Source: Neodiprion pinetum (lineage: Eukaryota > Arthropoda > Insecta > Hymenoptera > Diprionidae). Taken from it: a DNA stretch of 64,000 nt. Shown here in pieces: positions 46,701 through 56,539 of this stretch (positions within the stretch are counted from its first letter, which is position 1; each line of letters opens with the position of its first letter). The translations under genes and the position numbers were made by a program. The notes beneath the pieces are model-generated. The model saw nothing but the letters and a program-made list of their open reading frames with translations. It was not told the DNA's origin and ran no database searches. Location of the stretch: NCBI RefSeq assembly GCF_021155775.2, contig NC_060236.1, positions 16,356,519 through 16,420,518 on the forward strand, in the 5' to 3' direction.

Positions 46701-49398
46701 TTCTTTTATTAAGGATTTTTAATTTCCTATGTTTACCGGTTTCCTGTGAGTTTGTATTTTTGTCTACGAATTTAGGTCTAAGACGACTGGCAATAGGTTG
46801 CGCAGGCCTATTGTTATCCATCGTTCGATTTTTGCTATAGTCGGAATTTGAGTCTAATCGTGCGCCTCTCGGGTTTGTCACGTTTTTAGAATCTACCGTT
46901 CCGACATGTTTGTTTCCGCCTGAGCTCGGAAAACCTAAAAAGTCTTCCTCGTCTGTACTCACTGCAGCTTCTTGGATTTTGTAATCTGCCTGTATAGTTT
47001 CTTCTTCCACGGAGGAACTACTTACATAACGTCGTCTAATCTTCGCGTCTCTCTGAATTAACCTTTGAGCGGAGTCAGATGACGACCGTAGCCTGGCTAT
47101 ACCCGGTGCTACGTTAAGAGCAGGGTCTGTTGATCGTCTCCACTTGAATTTTATGGGATATACGTCCCTTTTTCCAATATCAACGGGGTTTCTCGACAAC
47201 GCGTCTGCGTTTGTATTTATTTTGCCCGCTTTATACTGAATTTTATACTGGAATTCTTTTAAACGTTCTCTCCATCTCATTACACGTGACGTAGGGTCAT
47301 TCGTAGAATTTACCCATACTAACGGTCTGTGATCGGTTAACAATGTAAATTGTCTACCATAGAGATATGGTCTAAAAGTTTTAATTGCATAAACGATTGC
47401 CACCATTTCCTTCTCAGTTGTCGAATAATTTCTTTCATGCTTGTTCAAAACTCTAGAAGCATACGCGACGGGCGCGTCTTCGCCTGGTTTTCCTTGCGAT
47501 AAAATGGCTCCTACTGCGAAACCAGATGCGTCTGTTGTAACTACAAATTGTGACGAAAAATCAGGGTATTGTAGTATAGGTGCTTCACAAAGTTTATCGC
47601 GCAAGATTTCGAAAGCTAATTGCGTATTAGAATTCCATTCAAATTTTTTGTTTTTGCTAGTTAATTCTGACAAAGGCTTAGCGATTTTAGCAAAGTTCTT
47701 AATAAATCTACGGTAATATCCGGCTAGTCCTAAAAATTCTTTAACATTCTTCGTGGTTTTCGGAACAGGAAATTTCTTTACAGCTTCGATTTTTTTTGGA
47801 TCTGGTTTAACTCCGTCAGCTGATATAATATGCCCTAGATATTTGACTTCCGTTCTAAGAAATTCGCACTTGTCCGATTGTAACGTCAAGTTTGCTTTTC
47901 TTAAGCGTTCAGCGAGCTTTATAAACTTAGTTGCATGTTCTTCAAGTGATCGTGCATAAATTACAATGTCGTCTAGGTATACGAATAAATCTATTCCCTG
48001 TAAACCTCGTAAAACTAAGTCCATAAGTCGTTGAAAGGTTGCTGGTGCGTTTTTCAGTCCAAAAGGCATTCGGTTAAACTCGTAATGTCCGTGGGGTGTT
48101 GTAAATGCTGTCTTATGTTTATCGTCTGGATGCATAGCAATTTGATGGAATCCTGAGGCTAAGTCAAATATTGAAAAATATTTTGCTCCACCTAGTTGGT
48201 CGAGTATGTCTGATATTAAAGGTAATGGATAAGCGTCTCCAATCGTTTTTTCATTTAATTTTCTATAATCGATAACTAATCGCCATCGTTTATTTCCTTT
48301 TGAATCTTCTTTCTTTGGTACAATCCATAGTGGTGAATTATACGGTGAATTTGATGGTTCTATGATATTCATTTTTAATAAATCTGTAATCTGTTTCTCA
48401 ATTTCTGGCTTTTGAAAGGGAGGATGCCTGTACTGTCTGGTGTTGATGGGTATCTCGTCTGTGGTTAGTATACGGTGCATGCATGTGTTAGTAACTCGCA
48501 GGGGTTCTCCGGGGATGTGAAAGAGGTCAGCATACTCGTCGATTAAGAGAGCAACTGCTTTACGCTCTTCTGAGTTCAAATGGTCTAATCGCAATAAATT
48601 GAATACTTCATTAGCGCGGTTTCCTCGCGTCCGAGTTATCGCGTGCTCTAAAGTTTCACATTTTATGCTATTACTATCCTCGTCTACGCTTGTATCGAAA
48701 GGGTACAAGGGAATTACGGGAATTTCCATTTCAACATCTTCATCCAGTGTGTTAATCGCGTACAAATAAGCTATTCCATTATTATTTGAAACAACGGTTT
48801 CGCCTATGTATATACCTTCCTGCGTATCTAAGCGCGGTACGTAACCCTCTAAAATTTCCGTGTTCTTGACTCGAATAAACATCGCGGTTTTCTGTCTGGC
48901 CAGCAGCAGTACGCTTTCTGTTTCCGAGAACGGTATGTTGATCTTGTTTAGGGTCACGGACTTTGTTCGATAATCGATCTTTCCGTCATTGTCATGCATA
49001 AATTCTGATCCTATAATACCTGTATAATTTAATGGAAAATCTTGTGAAACTACATTGAATTCTCCGAGAATATTATTAATCCTGATTTTAATTTTTCCTA
49101 ATGTCATTGGTTTGTCAACTTTTGAGACTCCATTAAGTTCGTAAGTAATCGAGGCATCGATCGATTCTGGATTTTTCAATTCACTTATTCTTATCAAATT
49201 TAATTGAGATCCTGTATCTACTAGAAATTTTCCATTTTTGTGTTTGAGATCTTTTGATTCTATAATTATTGATGGTGATCTATGATTTGGGGATATTGAA
49301 CCGATATTAAATTCAGCACTACGGATTTCTGGTGCATTTTTATTTTCTGTATTGGATTTTATTACTCTGCTACCTGACGCTGGGTCTCGGAGTTTCCC
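43717..49398 (-). CDS. pol: Gypsy Pol polyprotein (protease, RT, RNase H, integrase)
   Basis: The open frame is uninterrupted from the slip site at 49398 to the stop at 43717 (1893 codons). It lacks an ATG near the start, so expression by -1 frameshift from gag is expected. Domains in order: aspartic protease (FLVDTGS, Asp codon 49218-49216); reverse transcriptase with YLDDIVIY (Tyr codon from 47979); RNase H (TTDASGFAVGA, Asp from 47532; end NADALSRNP near 47187); a linker of about 820 residues; integrase zinc finger (His near 44718 and 44697, Cys 44607 and 44598); integrase core with Asp (44508), Asp (44328) and Glu (44220), D-X35-E spacing; C-terminal tail GPYRITEIFPEKND. The first 675 or so linker residues are Ser/Asp/Asn-rich and probably disordered; the last 140 precede the integrase. 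The enzymes copy and integrate the element. All catalytic residues appear intact. Confidence 0.95.
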   Translation of the reverse strand, partial: GKLRDPASGSRVIKSNTENKNAPEIRSAEFNIGSISPNHRSPSIIIESKDLKHKNGKFLVDTGSQLNLIRISELKNPESIDASITYELNGVSKVDKPMTLGKIKIRINNILGEFNVVSQDFPLNYTGIIGSEFMHDNDGKIDYRTKSVTLNKINIPFSETESVLLLARQKTAMFIRVKNTEILEGYVPRLDTQEGIYIGETVVSNNNGIAYLYAINTLDEDVEMEIPVIPLYPFDTSVDEDSNSIKCETLEHAITRTRGNRANEVFNLLRLDHLNSEERKAVALLIDEYADLFHIPGEPLRVTNTCMHRILTTDEIPINTRQYRHPPFQKPEIEKQITDLLKMNIIEPSNSPYNSPLWIVPKKEDSKGNKRWRLVIDYRKLNEKTIGDAYPLPLISDILDQLGGAKYFSIFDLASGFHQIAMHPDDKHKTAFTTPHGHYEFNRMPFGLKNAPATFQRLMDLVLRGLQGIDLFVYLDDIVIYARSLEEHATKFIKLAERLRKANLTLQSDKCEFLRTEVKYLGHIISADGVKPDPKKIEAVKKFPVPKTTKNVKEFLGLAGYYRRFIKNFAKIAKPLSELTSKNKKFEWNSNTQLAFEILRDKLCEAPILQYPDFSSQFVVTTDASGFAVGAILSQGKPGEDAPVAYASRVLNKHERNYSTTEKEMVAIVYAIKTFRPYLYGRQFTLLTDHRPLVWVNSTNDPTSRVMRWRERLKEFQYKIQYKAGKINTNADALSRNPVDIGKRDVYPIKFKWRRSTDPALNVAPGIARLRSSSDSAQRLIQRDAKIRRRYVSSSSVEEETIQADYKIQEAAVSTDEEDFLGFPSSGGNKHVGTVDSKNVTNPRGARLDSNSDYSKNRTMDNNRPAQPIASRLRPKFVDKNTNSQETGKHRKLKILNKRKSSAKRFTPFRHRSEYEDSSSDELSDSPENHRTLASNKSNENQQSVIIEIESDSQSSSSMDERSKKNQSTLLPDYVDSESSSLDSDDSYKLNPVKHRINKSNMESSIPSIRQNTAIVVTESGHSLASPPTPTQEHTSATIIHTPKIVSVPNINNTPTGSGTPSSNRKNNFQRSLARDLLKKRSFKTAEFTPSPLLRTRRKTITDNLKVTTDADEITPYPISKTNDVISKQKKFHDKIELDKECTGRRIITLDVASASGSEKSNTITVQADVHPLQEPMCINKSFETTQKMDVDETLQDLGHETINTSSSGSDARDKQRTEQLPVRHEQITETETIKPRTLASKQNIKNTGKNNTNSGINHMPEPRRTTRQHRPTYKYACYKGLEGHQSTHANKPSKPKAARNKTSTGKIRKQATEILQTPKNLASLENVNKESSKTYITPDPQSQRNPISINISNALPDLDAIVELNDPQNLEDKSIEISNLDNVSDITVSDDSQASVELPRQEFTNLIETRDNLEMRKDNYLCFISTNGIALGEIGKFLDEKGYLKNIKPVTEYQIGHIIILGTPKKRIIALVTQEHKQDTPLENNYYDAFVHLKQNMEDLNIKTASISQGKSGINDLGWIKIKNIIRQVFAGTQIIITICKDKIIIPPPDIRLRIIQENHESPIAGHKGITKTYNRIRQKYFWDNMKKQIEDFIKKCVSCQKKKLTRIKTKQPMVITDTSADVFDKVALDIVGPFETSPNGYKYVLTMQDNLSKFSLAIPLVHATAEDIADAFVKNFICKYGCPKTILTDQGAAFIGQVMRRVAKAFKITQFKTTAFHPQSNGSLERSHQVLVDYLKHYLTKRDWDEWLPHATFSYNTSRHEGTNHTPFEIVYGRNARMPSEFPPLDETLTYDDYVKNLMLKTIEIRNTARENLEKAKARSKQYYDRKINPVDFKIGQSIYLVKNQKTGKLDDNYKGPYRITEIFPEKNDIEIELEKNKRKIIHCDRAKIAY

Positions 49399-50507
49399 GT
49401 CGTCGCGTCTATTCGAGGGGAGGCTCGAGCGTTTCCCGCTTGTGTATTAGTGACGTTGTTTGTCTCTGTTTTGCCTCCTTCACGCCTGCTATTATTATAA
49501 GCGCGTTTTCTACAATCTCGGATAATGTGACCTATTTTCTTACAATAATTGCATTGTAGTTTAGCATTTGGATTCGAATTTTGAATTGTTGCTCCGTTGT
49601 TTTTATTTTTTAAGTAACGGCATTCGTCTATTACGTGGTTATTTCGTTTGCAGTATCGACAGTATTTATCTATCTGCTGATTTGAGTTTGATATATTTGC
49701 TTGACTTGAAATATTTTGTCGATTGCCATTGATTCGAGAATTTGAAATTTTATTCCGGTTTATTGCATTTGAACTAACTGTTTGAGCAGTATAACAAGCT
49801 TTTTCTTCGGATGCTTTAATTGTTGGTTTATACATATTTTCGGCGTTCTTGATATTCTTTTGACGCTTTTCTAATTCCATAGCTTCGGTCACTACTTCTT
49901 GCAATGTATTATACTTAGATTTCGACAGGAAAAGGGAGTATCTAGGAAGTAGTCCGGCTATAAATGATTTTACTGCAACTTTAATTGCCCATGATTTTAG
50001 TGATTGAGCATCAGTTGTTTCTGCTAAATCAATTTCTGCTAATGTCATCTGTAAATGAGTGCCTATTCTGTAGTTGAAGTCAATAATTTGTTCGTCTTGT
50101 CTTTGTTCAAAGTCGTTAAGTTCTTTTATCCAAGTGTCTATGTCTTTGTCTGGTTTGAAGTGAGTTCTTAAAAATTTCGCAAGTTCATCGATTGTTCGTA
50201 TTTTTGCGTTTGTTACACGTTTAAGTGGTTCTCCCCTACATTTTGATCGTAACATTTTAACTAGAAATTCTTCTCCGCATTGTGGTATGAATTGTTTAAC
50301 ACTTTCAAATTCATCTATGAATGTTTGAATCGAACAACCAGCAGATGTATTATCGAATTCTGGTATTATTTTGAAAACATCTTTGTAATCGAATTTATGG
50401 ATATATGATGATCCGTCTACTCTAAGCGATGTATTGGGATTTGTGATACTTGTATTCTGTTGGGTGCTAGTTTCCATGGGAACTTGAGTATTATCGTTAT
50501 CAGGCAT
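49362..50507 (-). CDS. gag: Gypsy Gag (capsid/nucleocapsid) protein
   Basis: 381 residues from ATG (50507-50505) to TAA (49364-49362). The middle part is a Ty3-type capsid region (DEFESVKQFIPQCGEEFLVK, then AKFLRTHFKPDKDIDTWIKE and NDFEQRQDEQIIDFNYRIG). The C-terminal nucleocapsid has two CCHC knuckles, CRYCKRNNHVIDEC and CNYCKKIGHIIRDC, each C-X2-C-X4-H-X4-C. Gag packages the element RNA in virus-like particles. The last codons overlap pol in the -1 frame. Confidence 0.93.
   Translation of the reverse strand: MPDNDNTQVPMETSTQQNTSITNPNTSLRVDGSSYIHKFDYKDVFKIIPEFDNTSAGCSIQTFIDEFESVKQFIPQCGEEFLVKMLRSKCRGEPLKRVTNAKIRTIDELAKFLRTHFKPDKDIDTWIKELNDFEQRQDEQIIDFNYRIGTHLQMTLAEIDLAETTDAQSLKSWAIKVAVKSFIAGLLPRYSLFLSKSKYNTLQEVVTEAMELEKRQKNIKNAENMYKPTIKASEEKACYTAQTVSSNAINRNKISNSRINGNRQNISSQANISNSNQQIDKYCRYCKRNNHVIDECRYLKNKNNGATIQNSNPNAKLQCNYCKKIGHIIRDCRKRAYNNSRREGGKTETNNVTNTQAGNARASPRIDATTGNSETQRQVAE
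49392..49398 (-). promoter_or_regulatory. -1 ribosomal frameshift slippery site (GGGAAAC)
   Basis: On the minus strand G GGA AAC lies in the gag frame as X XXY YYZ, 30 nt before the gag stop. The pol frame is -1 relative to gag and is open here, reading on into the protease. This matches the canonical heptamer class used by retroviruses. A stimulatory downstream structure was not established. Confidence 0.85.
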
Positions 50508-50996
50508 TTTGAAAATTGTATTTTGACTTACGTTACGGAGACTATAAGCAATGAATGACGATTCTCAGGGGTTGGGCGGGAGGGCGAAGTTTCCGTTGAA
50601 ATTGATGTTCTGCGATGCAAGCTTCTACGATGCGAAGGTCTGCGATGCGAAGGTCTGCGATGAAAAGATCTACGGTGCCACGTTCGATGTTGCGAAATTC
50701 TCCGGTGCTACGTTCTGCGATGCACAATTCTTCGATATCGTCTGGTAATATGTTGTTGATGACAGTTGTTGTAGATGTTTAATCAACAGTGTATGTTGAT
50801 AACAGTTTGAAGAAGTTTAATTCGATGATGATTTGGTCGCAATCATTTATCAGTTATATCGTCGATGTGTATTCCCAATGTTGAAAAAATTTTTGAGTTT
50901 TCGAAGGTTTCAGTAGCGTTGATTGTTTGATGATTATTTAATTATTTCTAGTTGGCTCTCGCACACGCTGCCACCATTTTATTTATATTGTAGAGC
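50508..50996 (-). other. Gypsy 5' leader with candidate primer-binding site
   Basis: 490 bp between the 5' LTR and gag. On the minus strand TGGTGGCAGCG starts about 20 nt inside the LTR edge (around 50955-50976); TGG is the usual first triplet of a tRNA-primer site, but the offset is larger than normal and I could not name the tRNA. The leader also contains the 15-nt tandem repeat at 50608-50742. Confidence 0.5.
50608..50742. repeat. Nine 15-nt tandem units in the gypsy leader
   Basis: Units follow the pattern TTCTGCGATGCGAAG with drift (TTCTACGATGCGAAG, GTCTGCGATGCGAAG, ATCTACGGTGCCACG and so on). The period of 15 keeps the frame. On the minus strand one frame gives pentapeptide-like ADLRI ADLRI, but no ATG precedes it. 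Confidence 0.8.
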
Positions 50997-52014
50997 TGTT
51001 ACGTTCCGAGAGGAACGTTTCGAGTCGACTCTGATTCGCCGCGTGATTTAAATTGTTCTCCTGACTTACGTAGTTGGTGTATGTAAATCTCGGGAATCCG
51101 TTGATCAGCTCCTCAGATCTTCTCGTTCAACTCGCCTACAATTCTGAGAGTTTGTTAGGTAGGGCTCGTGCCAACCATCACTATGCGTGATTGAAATAAT
51201 TATTTATGACAACACTTGGGTTAATTACACATTTATTAACGGTCTCCTTCTAGTTCTCGATGGTAGGTTTACAATCGTGGTACAGATTGGTGTTAATCAC
51301 TATCGCAGTGACAAACTGTTAACAAGTCTCGAAGGTTCTGAATGACTTATAATGATTTTATTCTAGGATTTCGGTAGAGGTCTGATCTGTACTCTATGAT
51401 GTCTGAAGTTCTTCTACTTATTCTGTTTTTTGGGAAGGTTGACTTAGAGGGAAAATAGGAGGAGTTCAAAAGGAGTCGCGGTTTCTCGCGGGTCTCGGAT
51501 GATTGGTTGAGGATGATGAAAAAGTTGGGGGTAAGGTTTCTGGTTCGTGCGTGGGATCTCGGTGGCGGATTGGCGCGAGGTGGTTGGTTAAGAGAAGCAA
51601 GCGGCGAAGCGCTGACTGGTCTTGTTTTTGTTAAAATAAGGGCGCTATCCTGAATTCTGGGAATAGGGGTTTCTTTCTCTGTGAGCTATCCGTGATTTAT
51701 CTTCCCTCGTTTCCGGTGTTTTGTCTTTTTGGTTATCTTAACTGTTGCAGGTTTATTACTTTGGGTTATTACGGTTGAATGGGAAAAAATATATATATAA
51801 CATGTATGTTATGAATTTGACTGATGAAATAACGGTTAATCTAGCGTGTGAGGACTGTTGATATAAGAATTTGGACGTTGTGATGGTAACTAAGTGCGTT
51901 GGTATTAATCTACGACTATCGGTAAGAGCACGTAGGGCTCTCTTATGGTAACTGCACGCTGGTCAGGTAGAGCGCAGAGAGGGCGCCGCCGTGGATACCG
52001 GCTGGCACGTAACA
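50997..52014 (-). repeat. 5' LTR of the gypsy element
   Basis: Same length and, by eye, the same sequence as the LTR at 42049-43066, with TGTTACG/CGTAACA ends. Its outer edge is followed by ACGG, the TSD. Confidence 0.95.
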
Positions 52015-52018
52015 ACGG

Positions 52019-53489
52019 GTACAGTCACTGAAAACTGATCAATAAGATTATTCTATTTATCAAGTGAATTCAGCAGAATGTTTAGTAAATTCCAAGTACC
52101 GTAAATGAAATTTACAAATATACCTGATACATTTACTGCACAATGAAGTAAATTCAAAATATCCTTTTACGTATTTCCAACTAAGTTAAGCAAAATGACA
52201 AAATTATAATGCACATTTATTGAGAATTCTTAGTAATTCACTTTATAATATGAAATTTGTAATTCAATTACACTTTTGTGTTGTAAATGTGTCATAGGTT
52301 TTCCAATATTTTCAACAGTGTATGTATAGTTGTTGAAACTATGTTGGTATGATCTTGTCAGAACAGATACTTTATTAGCGTTAACCATATTTAAGTCGAG
52401 TCAAACTATGTATGGTGCATTCAACTCTGCCAAAAGTTGCGTGAATCATGTCGGGTGATCCAAATTCTTATCCATAAATAGTTGATTATAAATTAGTTAA
52501 TTGAGCTATACTCTGTACTGTCGAAGACTATAGAACGAAGCTCACGGCACGATACCAAAATAATACTGATGAACATCTATACATGGTGAACATTATAACA
52601 AAAAATATAGTTAATTGTACGATTATTATAGTCCCTTTGACGTTCTTGGATCAACTAGAAGTGTGTGGTAAAATTAACATTGTGTTTATAGTGCGCCAAA
52701 CGATAATTTGAGTAAATTCTACTATAAAAATTATCTTCACGACCATAATATTTTGACTGTACAGATTTTTAACTATACGCGCAAATTTTTCTCTCAGTGT
52801 ACCCTTAAAGGATTACATACAAAAAGGTTCTTATTCTAAACTACTACCTTTGACTGTCTACCCTGAAACTTTCATAAAGGATTTCGCAGTAATGTCGAAG
52901 TTATAGCGTTTTGTAACCGACCGGATGAGTAGCGACAAGGGCATCAAAAGAAGGAAGAATGAGGTTGACACAGCATAAAATGGATCGAATGGAAGCGTCG
53001 ACATCTCAAGAAGATCCGTCATTTTGCCCAGGAATCGACGATTTCACATAAGTTTGAAATAAACCAGTTATTTCATTGTCAGTGTAAACCTTACTGAAAA
53101 CTTCAAACGCGTTTTTCTCGAGCCAGTCTATCCCAAATTGGTACCAGAAATATCTCTGCAACTGCTGGACCTGTTAAAATCTAGTTTTGCACAGTTATGT
53201 TTCACACAATAATCTAATACTTTTCGAGCCGTTTTTTTGATACCTGGCCTAGTTGATTTTATTATCACAATAAGTACTGAACAATTTTCAGGCAAAAAAT
53301 TGTCTGCTGTATTCCAGAGACTGCCGTGAACCGAAAAAGTTGAATTTTTAAATTCGGACTTAACAAGTACTAGTTTCATCTATCTATGTACTTGAGGAAC
53401 ATTTTTTTTCAGATACAAAATGGCATCTAGTACTTAAAACGCTTTCAAAAAAATACGTCACAGGAAAACGACTGTAACTTTTACACCAT
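52019..53489. other. No gene recognised
   Basis: AT-rich sequence. 52017-52036 (GGGTACAGTCACTGAAAAC) and 52784-52805 (ATTTTTCTCTCAGTGTACCC) are loosely inverted and might bound a 0.8-kb MITE into whose edge the gypsy element inserted. A minus-strand frame of 83 codons at 53128-53379 has no recognisable domain. Confidence 0.35.
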
Positions 53490-54129
53490 TTAACCCTTAT
53501 GTGCGCACCCAACTACTCCTACGTTGATGCGCACCCGGGTACCCACCTCCAGTTTTAATTACTTTTTGAGTTCAGATGTGAACAGAATCATTATAAATCG
53601 ATTTACTTAGCTGAGTAAAAATAATCAAAACGTAATTAAGCTATATTTATATATTTGAAAGTAGCGTGTAATTACCAAAAAAAGAGATCGAAGAAGGGGA
53701 TCTCGAGTGCTCCACAGTCAACTATTGGCTTTATCGAGCAGCAGATGTTCCAAATGTTTGTGGAAGTAGTAGTTAGATAGTTAGATCTCTTTTCTAGTAT
53801 GCAAGGGCCCAGCAGTCACGCATTTGCTCAGTTAAGAACATTTATTAACATTAACATTGATTTACAGATGAATATATCAAATCAAATACCAAATTTTTCT
53901 CTAGTGGGTACCCGGGTACCCTGGGTGCCCCCTGGGACTAACCGTCAAGTTAATTTTTTTATTGCCAAAAAACTTTTTTTTTCGAAATATAGCTATGAGA
54001 ATCTCTTCGTGAAGAATTAAACTTCCTAGATCCGGAAGCTCAGATCGAAAAAAAAAAATTTCAAAAAATTACAAGCAAGAATGTGACGAGGTGGGTACCC
54101 GGGTAACCGGGTGCGCACGCAAGGGTTAA
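53490..54129. mobile_element. piggyBac-like MITE (632 bp plus TTAA duplications)
   Basis: TTAA occurs at 53490-53493 and 54126-54129. Inside are inverted ends CCCTTATGTGCGCACCC and GGGTGCGCACGCAAGGG, followed by subterminal GGGTACCC-type palindromes on both sides (near 53550 and 54090) and once internally (53907-53925). TTAA targets with CCCT-type ends are the signature of piggyBac elements. It encodes no transposase. Confidence 0.8.
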
Positions 54130-56535
54130 CATTTTTGAACCAAATTTTCGTACCGTATAAATAAAATGTCATGTTTTAGAAAATACATAATGGTGGCTCA
54201 ATAAAATTGAGTTTCATAAACGAAAAAATTTCTCAAACATAATTCTAGTGTTTGCCGTCCCCAAGTGTACGTAACCCCTTAAGAGAGTGCCCTGATCGAT
54301 CTCGACGTGGGCGTATGTATCTTGAAATATCGAAGTCCACGTATCTCAACCGCGAAAAAGGGCTTATCAGCCCCATTCTATACGCAATATTGAGCGAGAT
54401 ACGTCAATGCATTTTCAGCTGACGCAGAAATAAAGAAATGGCATTGATTCTACAAAATCGGAATAGTAGAAACGGAATTTTCAACTAAATATCTTTATTA
54501 AAGAGGTTGACATTTTTCCACAATCACACGATGGTTCATTATTTGTAATTATTGTTACCCCCCTCCCGCTTGTGAATAATAAATTACTACGTGCGATCAA
54601 ATATCAGGTGTGGTATTTTGATCTCAATTCACCTTGAATTTCAAGAAAATATCAATCGATTGCGCTGCTGTCACAGGCAAAGTTGTTTACCAAGTTTCTG
54701 AAAGAAATAACCTACCATGTACGCATGTGTACGCAACGTCCCTAGATGAACTTAATCTGTAATTTGATTGGCTATAGGTTTATCAGCCACAATCAGTCCC
54801 CAAACACACGTGTTTCAAATCATTCACCGTATTTGTTGAAAGAAAGAAAATAACAAACTTGCACGTATTTGCATAGTTTTTATTCTGCATGGTATTTTAG
54901 TCTGACAGCATCTTCCGTTGCTGTGAGCATTGTATCGACTGATCAATTGAGCAGGTCCTCAGACGGTGGGAGGTGATGTAGAATTTAAAGACTTCCATCG
55001 GATCAGAAGAGAATTGTGTTCGAAGGGAAATCTGTTTAAAGATCCACAATTTCCGGCAGTATCTGCTTCTTTATTTCCCAAATGAATTCCTACAGATCGT
55101 TTTATGTCCAAGAACATGAAATGAGTACAGCCAAAGATAAATACAATGTAACTGTTCTTCTGTCACAATGAAATATCGAACATCTTAGGCTGCCCGTGGC
55201 ACGAATAATATGAGGTGATTCGAATGCATTTTGAAATCGACACAATTTGTACAATTAACGGTGATTTCAATATTTATACTGACCGTAAGGAAACTGCTGA
55301 CGAACTAAAATTTTTCGCGGATAGAGTCTCTCGATTCGATATTGAGCAACAAGGGTTCTGCAATTGCTGGCTAATCGCGCCAATATCTGGTCAGGAACGT
55401 GTCTCTTCATACTTCTGTTATTTGTATCACCAAAAGAGACCAAAATGTTAGATGGTAAATTTTGAAGAACCGGCTCAATTTTATCAAAAATTAGTATTCT
55501 GTAATTTTTTCGGATCGCTGATACTAAATCATAGGCCAACATTTTAAATTCTAAACTGGTAGATGAATGACGAATTGACTATTTCAAAATTGCTACGGAT
55601 TGCACAAAAGTCATACCCAATGTGTTTTTTTTGCGGTTGCTAGTTTTGATTTTATGTACAAACTCTTTCATTTCGAAATGGTGGACCAATTTTTTCTCAA
55701 CTACCTCAAAATTGATATTCTCGAATTTTCCCAGTTGCTGTAAGTTGCTGATTTCATTTTTGAATTTGAAGTTCCAGAATTCAATATGGCAGGTTTGAAA
55801 CAGTAGGCAATCTATTTTTGAATTGGTGCGAACTCTATGAAAATTAATATTTGAGGGTTTGTGGGGTCTTTTATTAGTATCCATACTTTCCCTCACCAGC
55901 GAGGTAACTAAATAAAGAAATATGATCACGACGAATGGAACCAAATTTCAAAGTCATTTTCCGCATAATTCGTTGTAAATTGGAACACGATTCTATGAAG
56001 CTCGGTTCCTGCAAAAGAAAACTGGAGTGGATGGAAAATGTTGCTAAAATTATTATTTTAAATCGTATTTGAAATAAAATAGTGCTTTCATCCTACAAGT
56101 GGTCATCGAATAATTTAATGTAATTATAAGCGATGAAGACTATACTCAATTCGCCGAGAGAACGACACAGTGTCGCGCAGATTCGCGCGAAGTGAGAATC
56201 GCTAGGCATAGCGGAGCTCGCAACTCAGTATCGTACCTCTAAGATCGTACATTTGTGCCCTGCACCAAACGTCCGCGCTTTTTGAAAGGAGTAACAGGTG
56301 AAATAATATAAACATCGCGGTCTCATTACATCTCGAATAATTTTATTCTATTTCCTGGTCCATATTTTCTGCCATTGGATATATTAATCAACCAGAGTAA
56401 ATACGCCATAATTGAAATTTAACAAGTCCGAACTCACTTGCAATTTCACAACAATTAATGCTAGACGGTTTAAAAGCAACCATTAGGTTTAAAATGACCC
56501 GTCAGGTTTAAAATTGACCATTAGGTTTGAGTATC
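54130..56535. other. No gene recognised
   Basis: Non-coding by eye. Frames such as 55267-55542 and 55579-55944 on the minus strand lack domains and overlap others. A GC-richer patch at 56150-56290 was not identifiable. Confidence 0.4.
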
Positions 56536-56539
56536 TGGG

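Larger units (their letters stand above)
42049..52014 (-). mobile_element. Ty3/gypsy LTR retrotransposon, complete (9966 bp)
   Basis: Two direct LTRs of 1018 bp (42049-43066 and 50997-52014) look identical throughout, and ACGG target duplications lie at 42045-42048 and 52015-52018. The coding strand is minus: gag 49362-50507, pol 43717-49398, joined by a -1 frameshift signal. A purine tract abuts the 3' LTR. RT before integrase with zinc-knuckle Gag places it in Metaviridae (Ty3/gypsy). No env frame is present. Intact frames and equal LTRs mean a very recent insertion, possibly still active. Confidence 0.95.

Noticed and set aside
44043..47959. Plus-strand open frames inside the gypsy pol region
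   Set aside because: They lie opposite the intact pol frame and encode no known domain.
52019..52805. A complete 0.8-kb MITE bounded by GGGTACA-like ends
   Set aside because: The two ends match too loosely and no target duplication is visible, so it is mentioned but not called.
53128..53379. 83-codon minus-strand frame as a possible host exon
   Set aside because: No splice-flanking logic or domain could be found.
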